64,000 nucleotides of DNA from NCBI GenBank assembly GCA_002337005.1, contig DDFD01000053.1, positions 17,663 to 81,662 of the forward strand, read 5' to 3'. Numbering within the stretch: position 1 is the stretch's first letter; each line of letters opens with the position of its first letter. The DNA comes from Flavobacteriales bacterium UBA1937 (GTDB taxonomy: Bacteria > Bacteroidota > Bacteroidia > Flavobacteriales > Weeksellaceae). This document shows positions 1-7,751 of this stretch, piece after piece. The translations under genes were made by a program, and so were the position numbers. The notes beneath the pieces are model-generated. The model had not been told where the DNA came from and made no database searches. It saw nothing but the letters and a program-made list of their open reading frames with translations.

Positions 1-263
1 GAAATTTGAAGAATGGTATCTCCTTTTTTCACAAAATCACCATTTTTAACAAACCATTTTACAATTTTACCAGGAATAGGAGAATTAAGTTGCTGCGGTC
101 GCTGCTCTTGATAGAGAGAACTCACGTTACCAGTAAGAGCTATATTTTGGGTCCAAGGTAGAAATAATCCCAAAATAAGAACAGCCATAGAAATCCAAAA
201 CCACTTTTTAACATTTGTTTTTTTGTGAATTAAATATATTTTATCTTCTGATTGATATTTCAT
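1..263 (-). CDS. HlyD-family membrane fusion protein (partial, 3' part outside window)
   Basis: The first 87 codons of a periplasmic adaptor subunit are present; the rest lies beyond the left edge. The protein starts MKYQSEDKIYLIHKK, has one membrane anchor at about residues 25-42 (WFWISMAVLILGLFLPW), then a biotinyl-lipoyl-like half motif (PIPGKIVKWFVKNGDFVKKG, about residues 64-83) typical of HlyD/EmrA/AcrA adaptors. Such adaptors link an inner-membrane exporter to a TolC-type outer-membrane channel. The start codon lies 8 bp after the stop of the ABC exporter gene, so the two are almost certainly co-transcribed from the TetR side. The family call is firm; the substrate is unknown. Confidence 0.85.
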   Translation of the reverse strand, partial: MKYQSEDKIYLIHKKTNVKKWFWISMAVLILGLFLPWTQNIALTGNVSSLYQEQRPQQLNSPIPGKIVKWFVKNGDFVKKGDTILQI

Positions 264-271
264 TTTAAGAA

Positions 272-1939
272 CTATTTTTTAGATTGAACACTTCCGTTTG
301 ATAAGTATAAATGATGGTCTGCCTGAGAAATAAACTCATCTTCTTTGGTTACCATTACAATATTTCTGTGAGTTGATATTTTTCGGAGATATTCCCAAAT
401 TTTAATTTTTAAACTTTCATTTAATCCTTCGAAAGGATCTTCCAAAATCAATAATCTTGTTTTGCCTAAAAAAGCTCTCAGTAAAAGAATCATTTTTTTG
501 GAACTGAAAGAAAGTTGGCTGTCTGTCTCACTTATTTCGGTATAATATCCGTTACTAAAATATTCTGTAAAATTATCTACGCCTAATTCTTCCGCCGTTT
601 TTGTAATATCTTCTGCGGTAACATCTGGATTAGAAATTTGTATATTTTGCATTACAGTACCTTTTATAACGCCTACATCATTAAGATAAATCCCAATTTG
701 ACTTCGAAAAATATTTTTATTAATGTTATTAAATGGCGTTTTATCATAGAGAATTTTACCTAGGGTAGGTTCATAAAATCCTGCTAAAAGGTTCATCAAA
801 ACACTTTTACCAGCTCCTAAACTTCCAGAAATGGCCGTAATAGAATTAGGTTTAATTTTGAAATTAACATCTGATAAAATCGGAAGAGAATCTCCTAATG
901 AAACACCAACTTCTTTAAACTCAATTTCAAAACCATTTTGGGTATCTCTAAGGCTTATTTCCCCATTATTTTCTTCTGGTAAATCCAACACTTTTGATAA
1001 TTTTACCATAGAAGTAATCATATCATAGTAGCTTTCTAAATTTTTGATTAGTTTTTCTACGGCAGACATAATCATAATTACTACAATTTCTGTTGCAATA
1101 AATGCCCCAATATTAAGTTGCTGATTGAGTAATAGATAAGTTGCAATCGCAAGCATTGTAAGGATGATTACAACCTTAAAAAATATAATGGTTTTGTATT
1201 GAAAATACAGCACTCTAAAATGCGAGGTTCTATGTTCTAAATATTCTTCTATCAAACTATCAGTCTCGTGAAGGTGCATTTGTGTAGCCGAATTATTTTT
1301 AAAAGTTTTTACCGAACCTGCTACGTCTTCTAACCAAGAGGCAACCGCATATTTTTTGTCACTTTCTTCTAAACTAGAAGCTATGCCTTGCTCCATTGTA
1401 ATTCTGAATATAAAAACTACTCCTAGCAATACTATTAAACCAAAAATCAAAAACCAAGGATGATAAAATGACAACAATATAATCCCAAAAAATATTTGAA
1501 TAATCGCCGTAGGTATCTCTAGTAAAATTTTTGAAATCCCTTTTTGCAAATTAGGCATATCAAAAAATCTATTTACCAATTCTGGCAAAAAATATTTATT
1601 GATTTTAGTAAGGTTAAGCTTTGGTAGTTTTTCTGCAAAAGCTATAGAATATTCTACAAAAATCTTCTGCTGAATTTTCTCAATAATCTGCATTACTTTT
1701 AGTCTAAAGAAGCCTACCAACCAAGTTCCTACAACCACCAAAGCAATAAGCAAATAAATAGAAGTTACCATAGTAGCTCCCATCGCGTAACTGATAATCG
1801 CCTGAATACCAAGTGGTAAACTCAATTGAACCAAACCACTGAAAATAGCATAAAAATAAATATTTCCTACATCTTTTCGCTCTTTGGTAATGTATTTAAA
1901 AAGTTTGAGACCTTGTTCTTTATAGTTTTTGTTTGCCAT
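272..1939 (-). CDS. ABC exporter, fused membrane and ATPase domains, degenerate ATPase motifs
   Basis: A 555-residue half-transporter: hydrophobic segments of an ABC type-1 exporter domain fill about residues 25-320, and a nucleotide-binding domain follows from about 340. Walker A is intact (GSLGAGKS, about 372-379). Other motifs deviate: the Q-loop has Asn (IGIYLND), the signature LSGGQ is replaced by LSFSSKK, Walker B reads LLILEDP with Glu-Asp in place of Asp-Glu, and the H-switch His is Lys (IVMVTKED). It sits between an HlyD adaptor and a TetR regulator, so it looks like the inner-membrane engine of a tripartite exporter. The degenerate motifs suggest weak ATP hydrolysis or a need for a second, canonical ATPase subunit; that is inference. 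There is no frameshift, and the length is close to normal for a half-transporter. Confidence 0.85.
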   Translation of the reverse strand: MANKNYKEQGLKLFKYITKERKDVGNIYFYAIFSGLVQLSLPLGIQAIISYAMGATMVTSIYLLIALVVVGTWLVGFFRLKVMQIIEKIQQKIFVEYSIAFAEKLPKLNLTKINKYFLPELVNRFFDMPNLQKGISKILLEIPTAIIQIFFGIILLSFYHPWFLIFGLIVLLGVVFIFRITMEQGIASSLEESDKKYAVASWLEDVAGSVKTFKNNSATQMHLHETDSLIEEYLEHRTSHFRVLYFQYKTIIFFKVVIILTMLAIATYLLLNQQLNIGAFIATEIVVIMIMSAVEKLIKNLESYYDMITSMVKLSKVLDLPEENNGEISLRDTQNGFEIEFKEVGVSLGDSLPILSDVNFKIKPNSITAISGSLGAGKSVLMNLLAGFYEPTLGKILYDKTPFNNINKNIFRSQIGIYLNDVGVIKGTVMQNIQISNPDVTAEDITKTAEELGVDNFTEYFSNGYYTEISETDSQLSFSSKKMILLLRAFLGKTRLLILEDPFEGLNESLKIKIWEYLRKISTHRNIVMVTKEDEFISQADHHLYLSNGSVQSKK

Positions 1940-1950
1940 ATTCTATGATT

Positions 1951-2625
1951 TTATTTTAAGACACTGAAAAGTAATTGATTCAAATAACTAAGTACATAAG
2001 CATTATGATGAGTCTTGTCTTGATTATCTGTCAACCTATTAAGATGTTCACTAAAAAACCTCTGACTATGAGATGTTTCTAATAAAGTGCTTGCCAATGA
2101 ATTCGGGAATTCATAATCTGGCTGAAACTCTTTTATTATTTTCGAGATATAAAAACAATAATTTTTAAGAGGTGTATAAGCCAAATCATTATTAATTACA
2201 TCTACTTCTTTTACCAAATACGCTTTACTACTTTCAGAAATAACAATCGCATTAAGGTAATCTAAATTAAAATCTAATAAGTTATCTTCTGGAATGAAGT
2301 TATAGGTTATAATCTCTAAAACCAATTCTAATTTTTCTCTAGAATTTTTTACGTTTGATAATCTCATCTTGGTCAGAAATTCCAAATACTGCCAATACCA
2401 ACTCATAATGTAGAGTAGCAACTTATGTTTACTAGAAAAATACCTATAAATGGTAGCTTCTGTAGTATTAATTTCTTGCGCTAATTTCTTAAACGTAAAC
2501 TGCTCAAAACCAATATTATAAATCAAATCAATCGATTTTGCTACAATTGCTTTACCTACAGTACTTCCTTCTGGATCTTTCAGAAAAAGAGACTGATTTA
2601 CTTTAAATTTTAATTGAAATTCCAT
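1951..2625 (-). CDS. TetR/AcrR-family transcriptional regulator
   Basis: A 224-residue protein with an N-terminal helix-turn-helix (FTFKKLAQEINTTEATIYRYF, split at about residues 43-63, followed by SSKHKLLLY), which is the TetR DNA-binding signature. The C-terminal helical domain has no recognisable ligand signature. I chose the start at MEFQLKFK because upstream in-frame codons encode AT-rich non-conserved sequence and the HTH lies at the usual distance from this Met. The gene is 11 bp upstream of the ABC exporter gene in the same direction, followed by HlyD, so it probably autoregulates the export operon and responds to a transported compound. Confidence 0.85.
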   Translation of the reverse strand: MEFQLKFKVNQSLFLKDPEGSTVGKAIVAKSIDLIYNIGFEQFTFKKLAQEINTTEATIYRYFSSKHKLLLYIMSWYWQYLEFLTKMRLSNVKNSREKLELVLEIITYNFIPEDNLLDFNLDYLNAIVISESSKAYLVKEVDVINNDLAYTPLKNYCFYISKIIKEFQPDYEFPNSLASTLLETSHSQRFFSEHLNRLTDNQDKTHHNAYVLSYLNQLLFSVLK

Positions 2626-2742
2626 AGTATAAATTCTATAAACAAAAATAGCACCATTCTTAACAATAACTAAATTAATATTATCTATAATAGTTATATA
2701 ATAAAATATAATAGTATTACTATTAACCAATGATAAAAAAAA

Positions 2743-2764
2743 GACTTCTCATTTCTGAGAAGTC
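2743..2764 (-). terminator. Intrinsic terminator of the GH3 gene
   Basis: Perfect 8-bp stem GACTTCTC / GAGAAGTC with a 6-nt loop, followed on the minus strand by eight T residues. It lies 26 bp after the GH3 stop codon and separates that gene from the TetR export operon. Confidence 0.85.
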
Positions 2765-2790
2765 CCACTAAAAATGTATCAAAATTGATT

Positions 2791-5046
2791 TTATTGAAGA
2801 GAAAACTTTAGTTTCGTTTTAATATCAGAAGAAGAATTACCAATAAGTGCTTCAAAATCTCCTGGTTCTGCTATCCAATCGTGTTTTACAGGATCAAAGA
2901 AACTCAATGCTGATTTATCTATAGTAATACTTACTTCTTTAGTTTCGCCAGGTTTTAAATTTACTTTTTCAAAACCTTTTAATTCTTTTGTTGGTCTTGG
3001 CAAAGAAGACTTCAAATCACTAATGTACAACTGCACTACCTCTGCTCCTTCTCTATTTCCTGTATTTTTTACAGAAACTGTAAAGGTAATTTTGTCATCT
3101 TTTGAAATTTTGGTTTTATCAGCTTTTACTTTTCCGAATTCAAAAGTGGTATAGCTTAAACCATGACCAAAGCTGAACAAAGGTTTTACATTTTTGGTAT
3201 CGTGCCATCTGTAGCCTACAAAAATACCTTCGTTGTACTTAATATTAATTATATTATTTTTATCTGTTCCTTTACCAGCAGCCACTTCTTCTTTATTACC
3301 AGGGTATTCTCCCATGGCATGCGCTGCATTATCTTCTAACTTTACTGGGAAAGAAAAAGGTAATTTCCCCGAAGGATTGGCATCACCAGCTAAAATAGAT
3401 GCTAAAGCATTACCAGCTTCTGAACCTAAATACCAAGTTTGCAAAATAGAAGGAACTTCTTTTACCCAAGGCATAGAAACAGCATTACCTGTTACTAAAA
3501 CTACCGCTAAATTTTTATTAGCTTTAGCTAAAGAAGAAATCAATACATCTTGATTGTATGGCAAAGAAAGGCTTTTTCTATCTGCACCTTCACTATCTTG
3601 GAATTCACTTTTATTAAGACCACCTACAAAAACTACGAAATCTGCAGATTTGGCTACTTTTACCGCTTCATCTATTAATTCTTTTTCAGAACGATTGTCT
3701 TTAAGGTTTTGCCCTGTAACCACACCATTATATTCACCTCCTGGATCACCTACATAACCTCTTGCAAAGACAATTTCAGCATCTTTACCAAAACGTTTTT
3801 TGATTCCATCTAAAGGTAAGGTTTCATATTTTACCTTCAGCGAAGAACTACCACCACCTACAGTCATCATTTTAACAGCATTCTCACCAATTACAGCAAT
3901 TTTTTTGGTTTTATTAAGGTCAATTGGTAAAGTCCCGTTTTGATTTTGGAGCAAAACAATACCTTCTTCTCCTATTTTTCTAGCTGCTTCTACATGCTCT
4001 GCCGAAGCTACAGAACCCAAAGGTCTGTTTTTATTTAAAGTAGTATGGAAAGCAAGTCTCAATAATCTTCTCACTTTATCATCTAGTTCAGCAGTTCCTA
4101 CTTTGCCTGAAAGAATCATTTCTTTATAAGGATTAGCTAAATAATAATTATCATAAGCATTTTTAGTTCCAGCTGCTAAACCATCAGTCCAAGTTCCGAA
4201 TTCTAAATCCAATCCATTAAAAATAGCTTGTTTGGTATCTGTAGCAGCACCCCAATCTGAAATTACCACACCTTTATAGCCCCATTCTTTTTTCAGGATA
4301 TCATTAATTAAATATTGATTATGAGTAGCATATTGCCCCTTGTACAAATCATAAGCTCCCATTATAGACCAACTATCTCCTTCTTGCACCGCTGCTTTAA
4401 AAGCAGGAAGATAAATTTCGTATAAAGCTCTGTCATCTATAATTACATTACTTGTATGTCTGTACATTTCTTGATTGTTGAGTGCATAATGTTTAACACA
4501 TGCAGCTACACCATTAGACTGTAAACCTTTGATATAAGGAACCACCATCTGAGAAGTCAAAAATGGATCTTCGCCCATATATTCAAAATTTCTTCCATTA
4601 AGCGGGGTTCTATAAATATTTACACCAGGCCCCAATAAAATATCTTTTCTTCTGTAACGAGCTTCTTCACCAAGAGAAACACCATAAATTTTAGACATAT
4701 TTCGGTTCCAAGTAGCAGAAAGTGCGGTAAGTGCAGGATATGCAATAATAGAATCATTAGTCCATCCTGCTTGATCCCATTCATCCCATTTTACTTCTGG
4801 GCGTACACCGTGAGGACCATCTGTAGTCCAAAATTCAGGAATTCCTAATCTGGGAACACCTGGCGAACTGAACTTTGATTGCGCATGAATCATGGCAATT
4901 TTTTCGTCTAAAGTCATCTTAGAAAGTGCATTTTCTACACGTTCTTCTATAGGTTTAGAATCATCTAAATAAATTGGTTTTGCTTGCTGAGCATTGCTCA
5001 TTGCAGAAAAAGCAAACATAGCTATGTATATTATTCTACGGTACAT
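2791..5046 (-). CDS. Glycoside hydrolase family 3 beta-glucosidase, secreted (BglX-like)
   Basis: A 751-residue glycosidase releasing glucose or similar residues from the non-reducing end of beta-linked oligosaccharides. A signal peptide (MYRRIIYIAMFAFSAMSNAQ) points to the periplasm. The GH3 N-terminal barrel carries the conserved GRNFEYMGEDPFL and KHYALNNQE motifs, and the nucleophile is Asp264 in VVISDWGA. The second domain has the acid/base region with EGADR, and a fibronectin type III-like domain closes the protein. Length and domain order match periplasmic BglX enzymes. It stands alone, with its own candidate promoter upstream and a terminator downstream; there is no SusCD pair next to it. 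Substrate specificity cannot be read from the sequence. Confidence 0.92.
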   Translation of the reverse strand: MYRRIIYIAMFAFSAMSNAQQAKPIYLDDSKPIEERVENALSKMTLDEKIAMIHAQSKFSSPGVPRLGIPEFWTTDGPHGVRPEVKWDEWDQAGWTNDSIIAYPALTALSATWNRNMSKIYGVSLGEEARYRRKDILLGPGVNIYRTPLNGRNFEYMGEDPFLTSQMVVPYIKGLQSNGVAACVKHYALNNQEMYRHTSNVIIDDRALYEIYLPAFKAAVQEGDSWSIMGAYDLYKGQYATHNQYLINDILKKEWGYKGVVISDWGAATDTKQAIFNGLDLEFGTWTDGLAAGTKNAYDNYYLANPYKEMILSGKVGTAELDDKVRRLLRLAFHTTLNKNRPLGSVASAEHVEAARKIGEEGIVLLQNQNGTLPIDLNKTKKIAVIGENAVKMMTVGGGSSSLKVKYETLPLDGIKKRFGKDAEIVFARGYVGDPGGEYNGVVTGQNLKDNRSEKELIDEAVKVAKSADFVVFVGGLNKSEFQDSEGADRKSLSLPYNQDVLISSLAKANKNLAVVLVTGNAVSMPWVKEVPSILQTWYLGSEAGNALASILAGDANPSGKLPFSFPVKLEDNAAHAMGEYPGNKEEVAAGKGTDKNNIINIKYNEGIFVGYRWHDTKNVKPLFSFGHGLSYTTFEFGKVKADKTKISKDDKITFTVSVKNTGNREGAEVVQLYISDLKSSLPRPTKELKGFEKVNLKPGETKEVSITIDKSALSFFDPVKHDWIAEPGDFEALIGNSSSDIKTKLKFSLQ

Positions 5047-5073
5047 CTTTGATTAAAATTTAAAAGATTGGTA

Positions 5074-5105
5074 CAAATATACAAATTTATTGTCTCAAAA
5101 TGAGA
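5074..5105 (-). promoter_or_regulatory. Candidate promoter/operator of the GH3 gene
   Basis: On the minus strand two overlapping -7 candidates, TAAATTTG (5082-5089) and TATATTTG (5074-5081), lie upstream of the GH3 start. A TCTCA-TTT-TGAGA palindrome (5093-5105) overlaps the TTTTG that could act as -33, although the 14-nt spacing to TATATTTG is shorter than usual. The palindrome could be an operator; this is inference. Confidence 0.4.
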
Positions 5106-5129
5106 TTTTATATATTTTATTCAAAAAAA

Positions 5130-5155
5130 ATCCTATTCCATCATAAGAACAGGAT
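5130..5155 (-). terminator. Intrinsic terminator of topB
   Basis: Stem ATCCTgTTC / GAAtAGGAT with an 8-nt loop and a run of eight T on the minus strand, 5 bp after the topB stop codon. Confidence 0.8.
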
Positions 5156-5160
5156 ATAAT

Positions 5161-7284
5161 TTATTTTAAATCAATGAGATAATCGTCTTTCAAAACAAGA
5201 ACTCCTTCTTCTATTTTTTCTGGATGTTCTATAAAACCTTTCAATTTTGAAGTTTTTCCTTTTACAATTAAATCTTGAATTTGTTTCTCCGAAAGTTTCT
5301 TACCAAAAATCTGAAAAGGAACTTTAAACCCGCATTCTTTGAATTCTTTACAACCAATGGCAGTTTTTCCTTTTATTAAATGATGAATTTTACATTTTGG
5401 GCAAGTAATTTCTTCCCAAACCATTTCAGATTTTTTAGGTTCCTTTTTCTCTTTAGATTCAGTTTTTATGGGTTTTTCTTCTTTCCAAGAAATTGCTTTT
5501 CCTTTGCTGTCAATTACTTTTTTGGTGAGTTGTGTTACCATTTCTATCAACTCATCTTTGAAATGTTGCGCTTCATATTCGCCTTTTTCTATTTTTCGGA
5601 GTTTTTGTTCCCATTCTCCAGTTAGTTCTGCACTTTTTAACAATTCATCTTCGATAGTGTCTATTAAATCAATTCCTGTTTGCGTAGCAATTAGATTTTT
5701 ACGTTTTTTCTCGATGTATTTTCGTTTAAAAAGCGTTTCAATAATATTGGCTCTTGTAGAAGGTCTTCCGATGCCGTTATTTTTTAAAAGTTCGCGCAAT
5801 TCTTCGTCTTCTACTTGTTTTCCTGCAGTTTCCATCGCTCTTAGAAGTGTAGCCTCAGTGTAAGGTTTTGGCGGAGAAGTTCTTCCCTGATGAATGAAAG
5901 GTTCGTGTTCTCCTTTTTCGCCAACTTTAAATTCTGGAATCAATTGTTCTTCGTCTTTCTCCTCTTTTTCGTCTTTTTCGGCATTATTTTTAGAATCTTT
6001 GGCATAAACAGCACGCCAACCTGGTTCTAAAATTTGTTTACCCGAAGCTTTGAAATTGATGATTCCTACTTGTCCTTCAACCAATGTATTAGAAATTTTA
6101 CATTCTGGATAAAAAACCGCAATAAAACGTTTTGCCACCAAATCATAAATTAGCTTTTCTTCTCTACTTAGAGTAGAAGTTGGCGGAATTTCGGTAGGAA
6201 TTATGGCGTGATGATCTGTTACCTTCGTATCATCAAAAACCGTTTTGGACTTTGGAATTGACGCTTCTAAAAGAGGAGCAATTAAGTCTGAATAAAAATT
6301 CATACTTCTCAAAATTCCCGAAATTTTAGGATATAAATTTTCCGAAAGGTAAGTAGTATCTACTCTAGGATAAGTGGTGTGTTTTTTCTCGTAAAGACTT
6401 TGAATATAATTAAGAGTATTCTCCGCTGAAAATCCGTATTTTTTGTTGGCTTCCACCTGAAGTCCCGTTAAATCAAACAATCTAGGATTTTTTTCTTTTC
6501 CTTCCTTAATTTCAAAAGAAATGATTTCAAATAAATTTTGTTGGAGATAATCCAAACCTTTTTCTGCTCTTTCAACCGATTTCAATCTGTCTATTGTAGC
6601 GTTGAAAACGACTTCTCTATACTTGGTTTTCAACTCCCAATAATCTTCTTGCACGAAAGCATCTATTTCTTTTTGGCGTTTTACCAGCATCGCCAAAGTT
6701 GGAGTTTGCACTCTTCCGATAGATAAAACCGCTTTATTTCCTCCAAATTTTTTAGTAAAAAGTCGGGTTGCATTAATTCCTAAAAGCCAATCTCCGATTG
6801 CTCTTGCATTTCCTGCTAAATAAAGATTTTTATAATCTTCGGCAGATTTTAGATTTTCAAAACCTTCTTTTATGGCATCTTCCGTCAAAGAAGAAATCCA
6901 GAGTCTTTTTACAGGTTTATCACACTTCGCTTTTTGTAAAACCCACCTTTGAATCAGTTCTCCTTCTTGTCCGGCATCACCACAATTAATCACCTCATCA
7001 CACTCTTTCACCAAACTTTCAATGACTTTGAATTGTCTTTCTACTCCGTTATTATTGATGAGTTTAATTCCAAAATTTTTAGGAATAATAGGCAATAAGA
7101 AGAGATTCCACGCTTTGTATTCTGGTGCATAATCGTGTGGTTCTTTTAGAGTACAAAGATGTCCGAAAGTCCACGTTACACAATAACCATTGCCTTCCAT
7201 ATAGCCATTTTTGGGAGAGGTAGCTCCCAAAACTTTAGCAATATCTCTTGCTACACTTGGTTTTTCTGCAATACAAAGTTTCAT
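5161..7284 (-). CDS. topB: DNA topoisomerase III (type IA)
   Basis: A 707-residue type IA topoisomerase that relaxes and decatenates single-stranded DNA junctions. The Toprim domain is seen in AEKPSVARDIA (near the N terminus) and DAGQEGELIQR. The catalytic tyrosine lies in TTYPRVDTTYLS (Tyr305 with the chosen start), and IGRVQTPTLAML and the GIGRPSTRA motif are intact. A C-terminal zinc-ribbon-like segment (CPKC...GCKEFKECGF) follows a Lys/Glu-rich linker. I chose the start MKLCIAEKPSVARDIA because family members begin directly with this strand; the ten upstream codons are not conserved-looking. It is monocistronic, with a terminator just downstream. Confidence 0.95.
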   Translation of the reverse strand: MKLCIAEKPSVARDIAKVLGATSPKNGYMEGNGYCVTWTFGHLCTLKEPHDYAPEYKAWNLFLLPIIPKNFGIKLINNNGVERQFKVIESLVKECDEVINCGDAGQEGELIQRWVLQKAKCDKPVKRLWISSLTEDAIKEGFENLKSAEDYKNLYLAGNARAIGDWLLGINATRLFTKKFGGNKAVLSIGRVQTPTLAMLVKRQKEIDAFVQEDYWELKTKYREVVFNATIDRLKSVERAEKGLDYLQQNLFEIISFEIKEGKEKNPRLFDLTGLQVEANKKYGFSAENTLNYIQSLYEKKHTTYPRVDTTYLSENLYPKISGILRSMNFYSDLIAPLLEASIPKSKTVFDDTKVTDHHAIIPTEIPPTSTLSREEKLIYDLVAKRFIAVFYPECKISNTLVEGQVGIINFKASGKQILEPGWRAVYAKDSKNNAEKDEKEEKDEEQLIPEFKVGEKGEHEPFIHQGRTSPPKPYTEATLLRAMETAGKQVEDEELRELLKNNGIGRPSTRANIIETLFKRKYIEKKRKNLIATQTGIDLIDTIEDELLKSAELTGEWEQKLRKIEKGEYEAQHFKDELIEMVTQLTKKVIDSKGKAISWKEEKPIKTESKEKKEPKKSEMVWEEITCPKCKIHHLIKGKTAIGCKEFKECGFKVPFQIFGKKLSEKQIQDLIVKGKTSKLKGFIEHPEKIEEGVLVLKDDYLIDLK

Positions 7285-7352
7285 GATAAAAATTAAAGGG
7301 ATGCAAAATTGCAATTTTTTTATCTTAAAAAAGAAATAATCTCTTAAAAAAA

Positions 7353-7377
7353 AAGATTCTCAAAAAAAGAGAATCTT
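7353..7377 (-). terminator. Intrinsic terminator after tRNA-Ala
   Basis: Perfect 9-bp stem AAGATTCTC / GAGAATCTT, 7-nt loop, then nine T on the minus strand; it begins 7 nt after the CCA end of the tRNA. Confidence 0.85.
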
Positions 7378-7384
7378 AAGAAAT

Positions 7385-7461
7385 TGGTGGAGAATACGGG
7401 GATCGAACCCGTCACCTTTAGACTGCCAGTCTAACGCTCTAGCCAGATGAGCTAATTCCCC
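7385..7461 (-). tRNA. tRNA-Ala (anticodon GGC), CCA encoded
   Basis: The minus strand folds as a full cloverleaf: acceptor GGGGAAT / ATTCTCC, D arm with GCTC/GAGC, anticodon stem TTAGA / TCTAA with loop CTGGCAG (anticodon GGC, reading GCC), and T arm ACGGG-TTCGATC-CCCGT. The acceptor contains the G3-U70 wobble pair that is the main identity element of tRNA-Ala, and the discriminator is A. The 3' CCA is encoded. The 5' end is only 6 nt after the DUF2007 stop codon, so the tRNA is probably processed from a shared transcript or from a promoter inside that gene. Confidence 0.95.
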
Positions 7462-7467
7462 AAAACA

Positions 7468-7701
7468 TCAATTATTTTTCGATTGTAAATAAGCATCTAT
7501 AATTTCAAATGCCTTTTGCTCATCGTGAATATTTACTTCTAATTTTAATGCGGTAGCAGTAGGCGTAGAAAGTATAGAATTAAGATATTTATTGCTTATA
7601 GAACAAGCAATACCAGCATCTTCTAACTTTTTTTTAATGATTTGAATTTGTACCATTTCATCTGCCTCAAAAACAGAAACTCTAGGTGATTGTGCTCCCA
7701 T
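7468..7701 (-). CDS. DUF2007-type small protein
   Basis: A 77-residue soluble protein. The pattern (VSVFEADEMVQIQIIKKKLEDAGI, split by a short gap, then IHDEQKAFEIIDAYL) matches the ferredoxin-like DUF2007 / putative-signal-transducing-protein family, whose members resemble the C-terminal half of small ACT-like folds. No catalytic residue is evident. It is followed after 6 nt by tRNA-Ala in the same direction. The biochemical role is unknown; the family call is good. Confidence 0.75.
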   Translation of the reverse strand: MGAQSPRVSVFEADEMVQIQIIKKKLEDAGIACSISNKYLNSILSTPTATALKLEVNIHDEQKAFEIIDAYLQSKNN

Positions 7702-7751
7702 ATTTCGAAATTATGGGATAAAATTAATAAAAATTATCTTAATTTCAGCAA

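Noticed and set aside
831..1028. Plus-strand frame inside the ABC exporter gene
   Set aside because: It is antisense to a well-supported conserved gene, lacks its own start signal and has no recognisable protein motif.
5380..5863. Phe/Ser-rich plus-strand frames within topB
   Set aside because: They are shadows of the Lys/Glu-rich C-terminal linker of topB in the opposite strand; composition follows from that.
7316..7384. Possible second tRNA or small RNA between topB and tRNA-Ala
   Set aside because: The sequence is fully explained by the tRNA terminator hairpin and an A-rich stretch.
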